A stretch of 33,392 nt of DNA from Methanoregulaceae archaeon (GCA_020850325.1 JADZEW010000034.1:1-33392), one strand, 5' to 3'. Numbered from the stretch's first letter, positions 17,527 through 25,216 are shown. Notes: a model not told the origin generated them from the sequence alone. Made by a program: numbers and translations.

Positions 17527-18242
17527 TGGGCATTCTGTGCGCCCTTGACCGTGGCCGGTAGCGTACGGGATAGTTGTCGGTGGATCACCGCGGCGTACTG
17601 CCTGAGCGGAACCCCCGTGTCTCCCGACACGTGGAACGAAATGCCGCCTTGTCGCCAGCCGAGTCCGTCGCTGTCATAGAAGCTCAGGCCCTGCTCGGTG
17701 ATCACCCCGCAACGTGAGAACTGATCCCTCAACGCAAACCGGAGGAGGATCCTGCCTTCCTTGCAGACGAACGCATAGCCTCCCCAATCCGATCCGTGGG
17801 CGGCGGCGACCAGCATGGCGTGGTCCATTAGGGTTAGAACCGGTGCATTGAGATGGGTTCTTGAGCCCACCCAGTCCGCGGCTTCTTGGGCGTCATGGGT
17901 CGCGATTCTCGCCAACTCGGGGGCGATCGTGAAGGGCGGGCCGCTGGCGCTCTGAATGGGCTCTGGCCGTTGGGTGTAGAAGAAGATCGATGCTGCGGCG
18001 AAGGCGGCTGCTCCGGCGAGCACAAATGGCCGCCGGACCGCGGGTCGTGCCGCAGGTCGCAGTTCGAAGACAGGAACCGGCTCAGCCATCACGCCCGCCC
18101 GCAAGACCCGAACGTACTCCTGATAGGCCTGGTAATCGCGCCGCAGGTGCTCGTCGGTCCGCAGAGCTTCCGTGATGGCCTCCCGCTGATCGAAGGGCAG
18201 AGTGCCGTCCTCGTACGCTTTCCAGTCAGGTCGATGGTTCAT
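17523..18242 (-). CDS. Putative anti-sigma factor with one membrane segment
   Basis: A 239-residue protein encoded directly after the ECF sigma gene, with its ATG overlapping the sigma stop (ATGA). The N-terminal ~50 residues are a charged helical region (AYEDGTLPFDQREAITEAL, then LRRDYQAYQEYVRVLRAG). They resemble the sigma-binding part of ECF anti-sigma factors but lack the zinc motif HxxxCxxC. One membrane helix follows at about 72-90. The remaining ~150 residues would be outside and carry two Cys (CKEG, RCGV) that could sense redox or ligands. The assignment rests on gene order and topology; the sequence family is not recognised. Confidence 0.7.
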   Translation of the reverse strand: MNHRPDWKAYEDGTLPFDQREAITEALRTDEHLRRDYQAYQEYVRVLRAGVMAEPVPVFELRPAARPAVRRPFVLAGAAAFAAASIFFYTQRPEPIQSASGPPFTIAPELARIATHDAQEAADWVGSRTHLNAPVLTLMDHAMLVAAAHGSDWGGYAFVCKEGRILLRFALRDQFSRCGVITEQGLSFYDSDGLGWRQGGISFHVSGDTGVPLRQYAAVIHRQLSRTLPATVKGAQNAH

Positions 18243-18739
18243 CGTCGCTCCTTCAAAACGATCGCCCGGATCATTGCGCGGCCACGAGACAGTCGCGATC
18301 TCACCGTGCCGATGGGAATTTCGAGAATCCTGGCGGCATCTTCGTAACTCAGCTGTTCGACATCGCACAGCATCACGGTCATTCGGAACTCCATCGGGAT
18401 CGAGTCCAAGGCGTCGAGGACGCGGTCGGCGTGGTCGCGCCACACGACCTCATCCCAAAAGCCCTCATCCACCGCCGAATCTTCCTGGAGCTCGGCCATC
18501 TCCATGCGCTGGCTGGAACGCACGCGCATCAGGTTCTCGTTTCGGAGAATCCGAATCAGCCAGCTTCGCAAATGTTGGCCGTCGAACCTGGCCCACGCGC
18601 CAAACGCGCGCATCAGGGTCGTTTGCACCAGGTCCTCGGCTTCTTCGGGGCTACGGACCATGCGGCGGGCAACCCGATAAAGCACGGCGACTTCGCCGCG
18701 GATCGCTAGCTCAAAGTCCGTCCGACGATTAGCCCGCAT
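18239..18739 (-). CDS. ECF-family RNA polymerase sigma factor
   Basis: A 166-residue sigma70-family protein with only regions 2 and 4. Region 2 is seen in LYRVARRMVRSPEEAEDLVQ and the following TTLMRAFGAWARFDG, and region 4 in LDSIPMEFRMTVMLCDVEQL and the helix-turn-helix SYEDAARILEIPIGTVRSRL. It would direct polymerase to a stress or envelope regulon and be held inactive by the membrane protein encoded next to it. The start at 18739 gives the normal N terminus; a longer in-frame version to 18796 would cover the likely promoter box TATACT, 12 bases before the ATG. Confidence 0.95.
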   Translation of the reverse strand: MRANRRTDFELAIRGEVAVLYRVARRMVRSPEEAEDLVQTTLMRAFGAWARFDGQHLRSWLIRILRNENLMRVRSSQRMEMAELQEDSAVDEGFWDEVVWRDHADRVLDALDSIPMEFRMTVMLCDVEQLSYEDAARILEIPIGTVRSRLSRGRAMIRAIVLKERR

Positions 18740-18886
18740 GATAACGGGTGCAGTATAGGCCGCGCTGTTCAGGGTCTTCACGCCTACTGCCCTCACAATG
18801 CTGCGTTTGAGGCAGAGTTCCCACGATATGACGGTATTACGTCAGGACAGACAAGCCTTCGCCAGTTCTGAGGATCATCATGAAGT

Positions 18887-19273
18887 GTGGCCTTGGTGTC
18901 CTCGCGCCCGATTCGGTACGCCTACGCAGGCTTCGGCTTGGCGTGCGTTGGTGCGGGAACGATCGGGATCGTCGTCCCAGGATGGCCCACCACGGTCTTC
19001 TTCATCCTTGCGCTGTGGGCCTTCAAACGCAGCAGCCCTCGCCTGGAAACCTGGCTCCTGAACCACCGCGTGATCGGCTCCACCTTGCGGGAGTGGGACG
19101 AGCACCGAGTCGTACGACCGCGGACCAAGGTGATCGCGATCACGACGCTGTGGCTGATGATTGCCGTGTCCCTGCTTCTCCTCACCTCGAGTTGGGTCAA
19201 GGCCTTGCTGGTCGCGATTGCGGTATGCGTGACCGTGTATCTTGCGACTAGAAAATCAAACCTTGAGTCCTGA
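18887..19273 (+). CDS. DUF454 (YbaN-like) small membrane protein
   Basis: A 128-residue protein with three or four hydrophobic segments. The family signature is clear: GFGLACVGAGTIGIVVPGWP, then TTVFFILALWAFKRSSPRLE and LLNHRVIGSTLREWDEHR. YbaN/DUF454 proteins are inner-membrane proteins without an assigned biochemical role. The start is GTG at 18887; an ATG at 18880 opens a different frame whose product has no membrane character. It is followed after 24 bases by the GGDEF/HD-GYP gene on the same strand, so the two may be co-transcribed. Confidence 0.85.
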   Translation: MALVSSRPIRYAYAGFGLACVGAGTIGIVVPGWPTTVFFILALWAFKRSSPRLETWLLNHRVIGSTLREWDEHRVVRPRTKVIAITTLWLMIAVSLLLLTSSWVKALLVAIAVCVTVYLATRKSNLES

Positions 19274-19297
19274 GTTCCCCTGTGGAATAAGGGGTAC

Positions 19298-21928
19298 GTG
19301 GGTTCCGGGCGTAACGGCATAACGTGTCGCGAGTGCATTCTGATGGCGCTTGGCGCAGGCGCAGTCGCGTTTGTGATAGCTGACACCTATTCCATCCCGA
19401 TCGACCCTTCGCTTTCCAACATGCTTCGCCTCATGGCGGGGGTGCTCGTCGCGGCAATCGCAGGATATCAGGCGATCGCGGTCTCCGAGGCTCGGCGATG
19501 GGATGACCGGGCGGCGGCGCCTGCATGGCGGCTCATCGGGATTTCGTCCCTCGTCTTCATGGTCGGCTGGGGAGCCTTCGGGGCACTCCAATACGGGCTC
19601 GGACGCGCCGCCGACGCCCGGTGGGTCGAGGTGATCGAGATCGCCAGCACCCTCTTCTTGGCGGGCGGCTACGGCATGCTCCTGCTCTCCTGGCCGGTCG
19701 GAGCCCGAGCTCGGCTGATTCTGGACAGTACGATTGCGACCAGCAGCGTCATCGTGCTGAGTTGGTACTTCGTCATCTTTGGCGTCTGGAGCAACACTGA
19801 GGGAGGCACTCTGGCGAGAGTGCTCGCCATCGCCCAGCCCGCGGCAAGCACGGTCCTCATCTTCATGGCACTTGTTGGTTTGGTGTGCGCGAGCGGACTT
19901 AAGCGTCTCACCGCGTCGCTGGCCGTGCTGACCCTTTCCGGCATCATTCTCGGTCTAGGCTCCTTGACTCCTCACTTGCACCCCTCCTTCCCGGTGTTGC
20001 GCGACCTGCAGCTTGAGCGCTATCTCGTGCCCGTCGCGTGGCTCCTGATCGCAATAGGCGGGACGCTGAACCTGCGATTCCGCAAAATCGCCGACTCGCC
20101 GCTGTCGGGTCGCCGCCGCGCCGAGCATGAGACGCCGCTTACTGCGGCTGGGCCCTACGCCGTCGCCTTGTTCGCATTTGGCATGGTGGCCGCCCAAGAG
20201 CTCATTGCTCACCGCTATGTTAGTGCGCCGGTCTTCCTGTTGTGCGGAATGCTGATGACGCTCATCATCGTCCGGCAGGTGCTGACGCTCTACGAGAACC
20301 AGGCCCTTGTCCGACAAATCGGCGAGTTCAACCGCAACCTTGAACAGATGGTTGATCGCCGCACAACTCAGCTCCAGTCGCTTCACGCCTTCAGCAAGGC
20401 GATCAGCACCTCGCTGGACTTTGAGTCGGTCATCCGCGCCGCGGTCTGCCAAATCACCGAAGCGATGCGCGCCGAGTCGATCATCGTGAACCTCACGCCT
20501 CTCTCGCTCATGACCCACGCTTCTTTTGGCCCGCACGTGCGGTCCCACAGCTTGGAGGGTAGGGACTGGGTATACGACCAACTCGACATCTTGGATGTCA
20601 GCTCTACCGCCCGGTGTGGGGTGCTGCATAGTCCCGACTTCACCGACCACCGCAAGTTCGCATTCGCTCCAGTAGTCTCAAAGGGTCGAGTTTTCGGCTG
20701 GGTCACCGTACTCCGTGAAAGCGAATCTTACGATCATGAAGACCGGGTGATTCTCGAGGGGCTGACCCTTGAACTGGGCGCTGCGCTTGAAAACACGCGG
20801 CTCTATGAACTCGCCCGAAAGATGGCTGACCTCGACTCGGTGACCGGACTGCCGAACCACCGGGCCGCCCAAGAGCGGTTCGAGTTTCTACTCAATCAGG
20901 CGCAGCAGCGCGGTGAGTCGCTGGGGGTGTTGATGATCGACGTCGACAACTTCAAGCACTTCAACGACGCCTATGGGCACGTTGTGGGCGACCAGGTCCT
21001 CAAGACCATTGCCCGCGTCCTGCGCGACTTGGTAGGCCCCTACGACGTCCCGGCGCGATACGGCGGCGACGAGTTCATCGTGCTGGTGCCGCAAGCGACC
21101 GATCTCAGCCTTTCCAAGCTGGTGAATGAACTCGACTCACGGCTGACCGCGGAGGGGTACCGGGACGCTGCTTCGGGTCGCACCATTCCCCTTGCGGTCA
21201 GCGTCGGCCGGGCTTGTTTCCCCGATGACGCAACCTCGCGCATCGACTTGGTGGATGCCGCCGACCGCAACATGTATCACGTGAAGCGGTCCGCCAAGAG
21301 CGGCACCCCCGTGCCCAGCACCCGCGGTCTTCGCCACGAAACGATGGTGGAGGGTTTCGACTTGCTCGACTCGATGATCACCGCCATCGACAACAAGGAC
21401 TACTACACCCGCGCCCACTCGGAAGAGGTGACCGAGTATGCGCTTTGGATTGCCCAAGAGCTGAACTTCCCTGAAGAAGCCCAGCGTCTCGTCCGGCTTG
21501 CCGGACTCTTGCACGACGTTGGCAAGATCGGTATCCCTGATGAAATCCTCCGCAAGCCGGGCAAGCTCACCGACGAGGAGTTTGGAGTGATGCGCCAGCA
21601 TCCCGAAGTTGGGGCGTTTATGGTGAGCAACATGCCGGGCCTCAGCGACATCGTTCCTGGAGTCCGCCACCATCACGAGCAATGGGATGGCTCGGGCTAT
21701 CCTGAAGGACTCAAAGGGGAGGAGATTCCCGTCCTCGGCCGGCTGCTGGCGGTCCCCGACGTCTTCAGCGCATTGACCACCGAGCGTCCTTACCGGAAGG
21801 GAATGGACTGGGACAAGGCGCTCGAAATCATCGTCGCCGGGAGCGGCACCTCGTTCGACCCGCGCATTGTCCAAGCTTTCGAGCGCGCGTTGCGTGCGCG
21901 GCGGCAAGGACTCGCCGCCGCCGCCTAG
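19298..21928 (+). CDS. Membrane GAF-GGDEF-HD-GYP cyclic-di-GMP signalling protein
   Basis: An 876-residue sensor. The first ~330 residues are a multi-pass membrane domain of about eight or nine helices. A short coiled coil (FNRNLEQMVDRRTTQLQSL) follows, then a GAF domain (about 360-505). Next comes a diguanylate cyclase domain (from DLDSVTGLPNHR, active site YGGDEFIVL), then an HD-GYP phosphodiesterase domain (LLHDVGKIGIPDEIL, HHEQWDGSGYPEGL). Both catalytic motifs look intact, so it may make and break c-di-GMP. The RxxD inhibitory site before GGDEF reads GPYD, so product feedback is probably absent. The GTG start at 19298 has AAGGGG seven bases upstream. Its stop shares CTAG with the stop of convergent glcF. 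Confidence 0.95.
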   Translation: MGSGRNGITCRECILMALGAGAVAFVIADTYSIPIDPSLSNMLRLMAGVLVAAIAGYQAIAVSEARRWDDRAAAPAWRLIGISSLVFMVGWGAFGALQYGLGRAADARWVEVIEIASTLFLAGGYGMLLLSWPVGARARLILDSTIATSSVIVLSWYFVIFGVWSNTEGGTLARVLAIAQPAASTVLIFMALVGLVCASGLKRLTASLAVLTLSGIILGLGSLTPHLHPSFPVLRDLQLERYLVPVAWLLIAIGGTLNLRFRKIADSPLSGRRRAEHETPLTAAGPYAVALFAFGMVAAQELIAHRYVSAPVFLLCGMLMTLIIVRQVLTLYENQALVRQIGEFNRNLEQMVDRRTTQLQSLHAFSKAISTSLDFESVIRAAVCQITEAMRAESIIVNLTPLSLMTHASFGPHVRSHSLEGRDWVYDQLDILDVSSTARCGVLHSPDFTDHRKFAFAPVVSKGRVFGWVTVLRESESYDHEDRVILEGLTLELGAALENTRLYELARKMADLDSVTGLPNHRAAQERFEFLLNQAQQRGESLGVLMIDVDNFKHFNDAYGHVVGDQVLKTIARVLRDLVGPYDVPARYGGDEFIVLVPQATDLSLSKLVNELDSRLTAEGYRDAASGRTIPLAVSVGRACFPDDATSRIDLVDAADRNMYHVKRSAKSGTPVPSTRGLRHETMVEGFDLLDSMITAIDNKDYYTRAHSEEVTEYALWIAQELNFPEEAQRLVRLAGLLHDVGKIGIPDEILRKPGKLTDEEFGVMRQHPEVGAFMVSNMPGLSDIVPGVRHHHEQWDGSGYPEGLKGEEIPVLGRLLAVPDVFSALTTERPYRKGMDWDKALEIIVAGSGTSFDPRIVQAFERALRARRQGLAAAA

Positions 21929-23061
21929 AGCCCGCTGAGCGCAGATTCGATCACTTCGGCGGTGTGCATGACCCGAATCGACGACTTTGCCGCTCGCGCG
22001 GCTTGTGCGAGCCAGGCGTGGCACCCCGGATTTCCCATTGCGACGATCTCGGCCCCGGTGGCTTCGACCATCGCCCATTTCGCGTCCCGCAGCGTCCGCG
22101 CCATGGCGGGCTGGGTGAAGCTGTAGATGCCGGCGCTACCGCAGCAACGATCGGAGTCGCCGAGTGGAACGAGATCGATGCCGGGGATGGCTTCCAGCAG
22201 ATCGCGAGGCTGGCTCCGGATGCGCTGGCCGTGGGCAAGGTGGCAAGCGTCGTGGTAGGTCACCCGCTTGCGGTAAGGCGGAGCCGCTTCGAGGAGCGGA
22301 ATCAGACCGTACTCAACGTACACCTCGCTGACGTCGAACACGTTCGGCACTCGGCACTCCTTCAGCCAGCTGCCGCAGCCCGCCGAGTTCACGACGATCA
22401 GCCGTCCCTCTGCCTTCTTGGCGACCTGATCCGCTGAGGCGTGGCCCTCGTCGAGCCAGCCCTGATGGGCGTGAAGCGAGCCGCAGCAGCCCAAATCGGT
22501 GAATTCGTCTACCTCGATGCCCAACCGCCGCAGGGTTCGCCGAGTTGCGTCGTGGACGTTGGGGAACAAGGTGCGCATCGCGCAGCCCGTGAGCAAGGTG
22601 GCCCGAACCCGAACGGGAGGCAGGTCACCGAGCGGCGGCCAATCGTATCGCGGCTCGATGCTCGGGAGTTCGACCGATTCGGGCGACCCTGCCAAGCCCC
22701 CGGGTACGCGTGCCATCCCGAGCGATCTTAGGCCGGATGCGAGCTTCAAGAGGGTGGGACGGGTTGCCAAGGTCAGAGCGCGGGGACGGGACGGCTGCTG
22801 AGCGCGGGCGTTTTCGAGGATCTTCCCGTACTTGACGCCGCTGGGGCAGGCGGTTTCGCAAGCCCGGCATCCCACACACGTGTCGAGATGCGATTGAATC
22901 TCGGCCCGATCCAGCAGCCCTTCCTCGACCCGGCGAACCAGACTGATACGGCCGCGGGGGGATTCGGCCTCGTCGCCGGTCTCCTGAAAGGTCGGACAAC
23001 TCTCCAAGCAGAAGCCGCAACGGATGCACGACCGGGTGAGATCGAGCAAGGAGTCGGCCAT
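21925..23061 (-). CDS. glcF: Glycolate oxidase iron-sulfur subunit (GlcF-like)
   Basis: A 378-residue protein with two 4Fe-4S motifs at the N terminus (CIRCGFCLESCP and CVGCRACETACPSG) and two CCG domains (TGCAMRTLFPNVH with DLGCCGSLHAHQG, then DACHLAHGQRIRSQP with RCCGSAGIY). This is the electron-transfer subunit of the GlcDEF glycolate dehydrogenase, which oxidises glycolate to glyoxylate at the membrane. A TAAACT box six bases before the ATG suggests a leaderless start. GlcE follows on the same strand only beyond a PEP-CTERM gene, and GlcD is not in the window. Confidence 0.93.
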   Translation of the reverse strand: MADSLLDLTRSCIRCGFCLESCPTFQETGDEAESPRGRISLVRRVEEGLLDRAEIQSHLDTCVGCRACETACPSGVKYGKILENARAQQPSRPRALTLATRPTLLKLASGLRSLGMARVPGGLAGSPESVELPSIEPRYDWPPLGDLPPVRVRATLLTGCAMRTLFPNVHDATRRTLRRLGIEVDEFTDLGCCGSLHAHQGWLDEGHASADQVAKKAEGRLIVVNSAGCGSWLKECRVPNVFDVSEVYVEYGLIPLLEAAPPYRKRVTYHDACHLAHGQRIRSQPRDLLEAIPGIDLVPLGDSDRCCGSAGIYSFTQPAMARTLRDAKWAMVEATGAEIVAMGNPGCHAWLAQAARAAKSSIRVMHTAEVIESALSGL

Positions 23062-23067
23062 GGAGCC

Positions 23068-23073
23068 AGTTTA
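23068..23073 (-). promoter_or_regulatory. Likely leaderless -10 box for glcF
   Basis: On the minus strand TAAACT, six bases, then ATG. The same six bases and spacing occur before the histidine phosphatase gene (26145-26150). No good -35 box is visible. Confidence 0.4.
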
Positions 23074-23239
23074 GCTCGGTCAGATCGAAGCGGTTGCCTG
23101 CCATCCGCGCTCTGCAGAGCGGCTCCATTCGGTGCCCGCAAGACAACCAAGAAGATCTCTTACCACCGTCTCGCCGGTTCCTAACTGTAACAATTACTTG
23201 TTTCTCATCCATCATCCGGCCAAGCACGGGAATTGCGGT

Positions 23240-23245
23240 TACAAT
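23240..23245 (+). promoter_or_regulatory. Possible -10 box for the PEP-CTERM gene
   Basis: TACAAT lies 45 bases before the TTG start, leaving a normal short leader with a Shine-Dalgarno site. No clear -35 box is seen 16-18 bases upstream, so this is tentative. Confidence 0.35.
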
Positions 23246-23289
23246 GAACGATGTCCTCTCTTCGAGGGCAAACGTTTGGAGGATTAACT

Positions 23290-23979
23290 TTGAAGAAACT
23301 TCTTATGCTTTCTAGCCTCGCCATCGTGGCGGTTGGCGCCAATGCCCAGAGCTTCACTGAGAGCTTTGATGTCAACACCGGCTACGGCGCGGGCGCTTCG
23401 GGCGTCGGCACGTCGGACATGACGTGGGTTTGGCAGAACAATGCGGTCGGCGGCCCCGGATTGACCACGTGGTTCCAAGGCAACACCACGGTGTTCAACT
23501 CGTTCGCCGGTCCTGCCGATGGCTATATTGCTGCTAACTTCAACAGCTCGACCGGTGCGAACAACATCAGCACTTGGCTGATGTCGGAAGTCCGCACGTT
23601 CAGTGCTGGCGACACGATCAGCTTCTACACCCGTACTGCGACCGGTTCGATCTGGCCGGATCGCCTTCGCCTCGCCCTGAGCCTCAACGGTGCCAGCACG
23701 AACGCGGTCGATTTCTCGAACGTTCTCGTGTCGGTTAATGAGAACCTGACCCAGTTCGGCTACCCCGAGACTTGGACGCAGTACTCGACGACCCTGACGG
23801 CCGGCGGAACGGGCCGATTCGCGTTCAACTACAACGTGACTGGCGGCGGTCCTTCGGGCAACAACAGCAACTTCATCGGAATCGATGAAGTCGCCTACAC
23901 CGCGGTTCCGGAGCCCGCCACCATGGCTGCTCTCGGCCTCGGCGTGGCTGCGATGATTCGCCGCCGCAACCGCAAGTAA
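23290..23979 (+). CDS. PEP-CTERM sorting-domain secreted protein
   Basis: A 229-residue exported protein. The N terminus LKKLLMLSSLAIVAVGANAQ is a signal peptide. The middle is Ser/Thr/Asn/Gly-rich and resembles a beta-sandwich (DTISFYTRTATGS, STTLTAGGTGRFAFNYN, FIGIDEVAYTAV). The C terminus VPEPATMAALGLGVAAMIRR is a PEP-CTERM anchor: VPEP, hydrophobic helix, Arg-rich tail. Such proteins are sorted by an exosortase, often into biofilm or the cell surface; no exosortase is in the window. TTG at 23290 is chosen over ATG at 23251 because GGAGG (23278-23282) lies exactly seven bases upstream and the signal peptide then starts correctly. Confidence 0.92.
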   Translation: MKKLLMLSSLAIVAVGANAQSFTESFDVNTGYGAGASGVGTSDMTWVWQNNAVGGPGLTTWFQGNTTVFNSFAGPADGYIAANFNSSTGANNISTWLMSEVRTFSAGDTISFYTRTATGSIWPDRLRLALSLNGASTNAVDFSNVLVSVNENLTQFGYPETWTQYSTTLTAGGTGRFAFNYNVTGGGPSGNNSNFIGIDEVAYTAVPEPATMAALGLGVAAMIRRRNRK

Positions 23980-24006
23980 GTTCAGTTCTACTGAGCTTGT
24001 TTGCGA

Positions 24007-24036
24007 AGCCCTCGATCTTCGGATCGGGGGCTTTTT
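24007..24036 (+). terminator. Intrinsic terminator after the PEP-CTERM gene
   Basis: AGCCCTCGATC, tetraloop TTCG and GATCGGGGGCT pair over 11 bp (one G-T pair), followed by a run of T. A weaker hairpin (AAGTTCAG/CTGAGCTT) lies between it and the stop codon. Confidence 0.88.
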
Positions 24037-24085
24037 CTGCTTGTTGGACCTTCTTTGTGGGGCATCGCACCAGCAACACGAAGTT

Positions 24086-24182
24086 CTCGTAGGAGCGGGA
24101 TGTATTCGTGCCCGCTCTGATCTGAGATGTTCCGGCACATTGCATCCGGAACCCGCAAATAGGGCAGGATGCCCGCCCCACC
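24086..24182 (+). repeat. Palindromic repeat element, family A, copy 1
   Basis: A ~97-base element. Hairpin 1 is GAGCGGG-ATGTATTCGTG-CCCGCTC (24093-24117, 7-bp stem). The centre is TTCCGG..CCGGAA (24130-24135/24146-24151). The far arm holds GGGC-AGGAT-GCCC (24162-24174) and ends in GCCCCACC. The two arms are imperfect inverted repeats of each other. Related copies are at 24471-24537 and 25082-25172. It lies between the PEP-CTERM terminator and the end of glcE. Confidence 0.7.
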
Positions 24183-24197
24183 GTGCCGAGCTTCCGT

Positions 24198-25067
24198 CTA
24201 AAGTCTCAAGTAGCCAGGGTTAAGCACGCCGCGTGGGTCGAGTTGTTCTTTGGCCCGCCGCCACAGCGGCAGCAGCGCCGGAGAGTCGGGCACCAGAGCG
24301 CCGGGGCGCATGACCCAATCTCCCTCAAATCTCGGCAGCGGCTCGCGGGTGCGTGCCCACAGCGTCGCGGTCGGCGGGTGGAACGCATGGGGAACCCCGT
24401 CTGCCGCCGCTTGCAGAAGAGGGCCATCGGTGAGCGAAACGCGCTGGATGTGCCAAGGATCTCCTTCCATCTCGTAGCCGCGGGATGATTCGTGCCCGCG
24501 CTGAATCTGGCCCAAAAGGGAAGAGCGGGTGCCCCACGGAACCGCCTCGTTCGTACCGGCATGACCCGCTGGTCCCACCAAAAGGGTTGCCTCCAACACC
24601 ACGGCCAGCGTCCCCCGGCTCCCCACGATGAGCTTCTGCACGTCGTATCCCGCTACGTTCTTCACCGCCCGCGAGCCGATCTTGATGATCCGGCCGTCGC
24701 CCATCAGCAGCTTGGCCCCGAGCAACCAATCTCGCCAGCCGCCCCGCTCGAACTCGTCAGTGTGCGGCGGGTTGATCGAAAGCAACTCCGCCAACGTCCA
24801 ATCCCCGAGCGGCATCGGAGACTCTCCCACCGGCAAGCGGCGCTGATCGGCGACCAACAACTCCTGCAGCGCGTCGAGCGTCATCCCCGCTTGAACCGTA
24901 ATAACCAGGTCCTCCGGCGAGAACTCGACAACGTCCGCGTATCTCGCATGGCTGAGTTCGGGCAGATCGTCGTCCATCCGCCACTCCGGCGGGATCGAAT
25001 GGCGCACGGCCTGGGCGGCCAAGATCGCTTCACTCCACTCGGCAAGGGTGGTGGGGGAGTGCTGCAT
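24198..25067 (-). CDS. glcE: Glycolate oxidase FAD-binding subunit (GlcE-like), with an in-frame repeat insertion
   Basis: A 289-residue protein, shorter than the ~350 of E. coli GlcE. The FAD_binding_4 (PCMH) domain is clear: VVEFSPEDLVITVQAGMTLD, RRLPVGESPMPLG, LLGAKLLMGDGRIIKIG and VKNVAGYDVQKLIVGSRGTL. The C terminus ends in the usual QLDPRGVLNPGYL. After ATLLVGPAGHAGTNEA, about 22 residues (WGTRSSLLGQIQRGHESSRG onwards) are encoded by a family A palindromic repeat at 24471-24537. This keeps the frame open but falls where GlcE should continue into its central beta-rich part. The ATG at 25067 is chosen; the frame further upstream runs through a repeat. GlcE works with GlcD and GlcF. Whether this protein is active is uncertain. 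Confidence 0.87.
   Translation of the reverse strand: MQHSPTTLAEWSEAILAAQAVRHSIPPEWRMDDDLPELSHARYADVVEFSPEDLVITVQAGMTLDALQELLVADQRRLPVGESPMPLGDWTLAELLSINPPHTDEFERGGWRDWLLGAKLLMGDGRIIKIGSRAVKNVAGYDVQKLIVGSRGTLAVVLEATLLVGPAGHAGTNEAVPWGTRSSLLGQIQRGHESSRGYEMEGDPWHIQRVSLTDGPLLQAAADGVPHAFHPPTATLWARTREPLPRFEGDWVMRPGALVPDSPALLPLWRRAKEQLDPRGVLNPGYLRL
24471..24537 (+). repeat. Palindromic repeat element, family A, copy 2, inside glcE
   Basis: A 67-base relative of copy 1: hairpin CGCGGG-ATGATTCGTG-CCCGCG (24479-24500, 6-bp perfect stem), then a far arm ending GGTGCCCCAC. The central TTCCGG hairpin of copies 1 and 3 is absent. It lies entirely within the glcE reading frame, in the opposite orientation to the gene. 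Confidence 0.7.
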
Positions 25068-25081
25068 AGTGGTCAAGACCT

Positions 25082-25172
25082 TTGTAGGCGAGGGGTGAAT
25101 CGTACCCTCGCATTCCGAGATCCCGGAAGTCTCTGATTCAGAGCGGGCACGAATGCATCCTCGCTCCCACAA
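25082..25172 (-). repeat. Palindromic repeat element, family A, copy 3
   Basis: A 91-base element just upstream of glcE. Imperfect ~30-base inverted repeats bound it, starting TTGTAGGCGAGG on one side and TTGTGGGAGCGAGG on the other. The centre is TTCCG..CGGAA (25113-25117/25124-25128). One arm folds as CGAGGG-GTGAATCGTA-CCCTCG (25089-25110). The other, on the minus strand, has loop ATGCATTCGTG closed by GG/CC and GAGCG/CGCTC with one bulged A. Confidence 0.7.
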
Positions 25173-25216
25173 TGGCAACGACAGTAGCGGGCGCTCACGA
25201 ACCGACGTTACCTGTT

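Noticed and set aside
24086-25172. A CRISPR array
   Set aside because: The repeats are palindromic, unevenly spaced, in both orientations and not separated by uniform spacers, and no cas gene is present.
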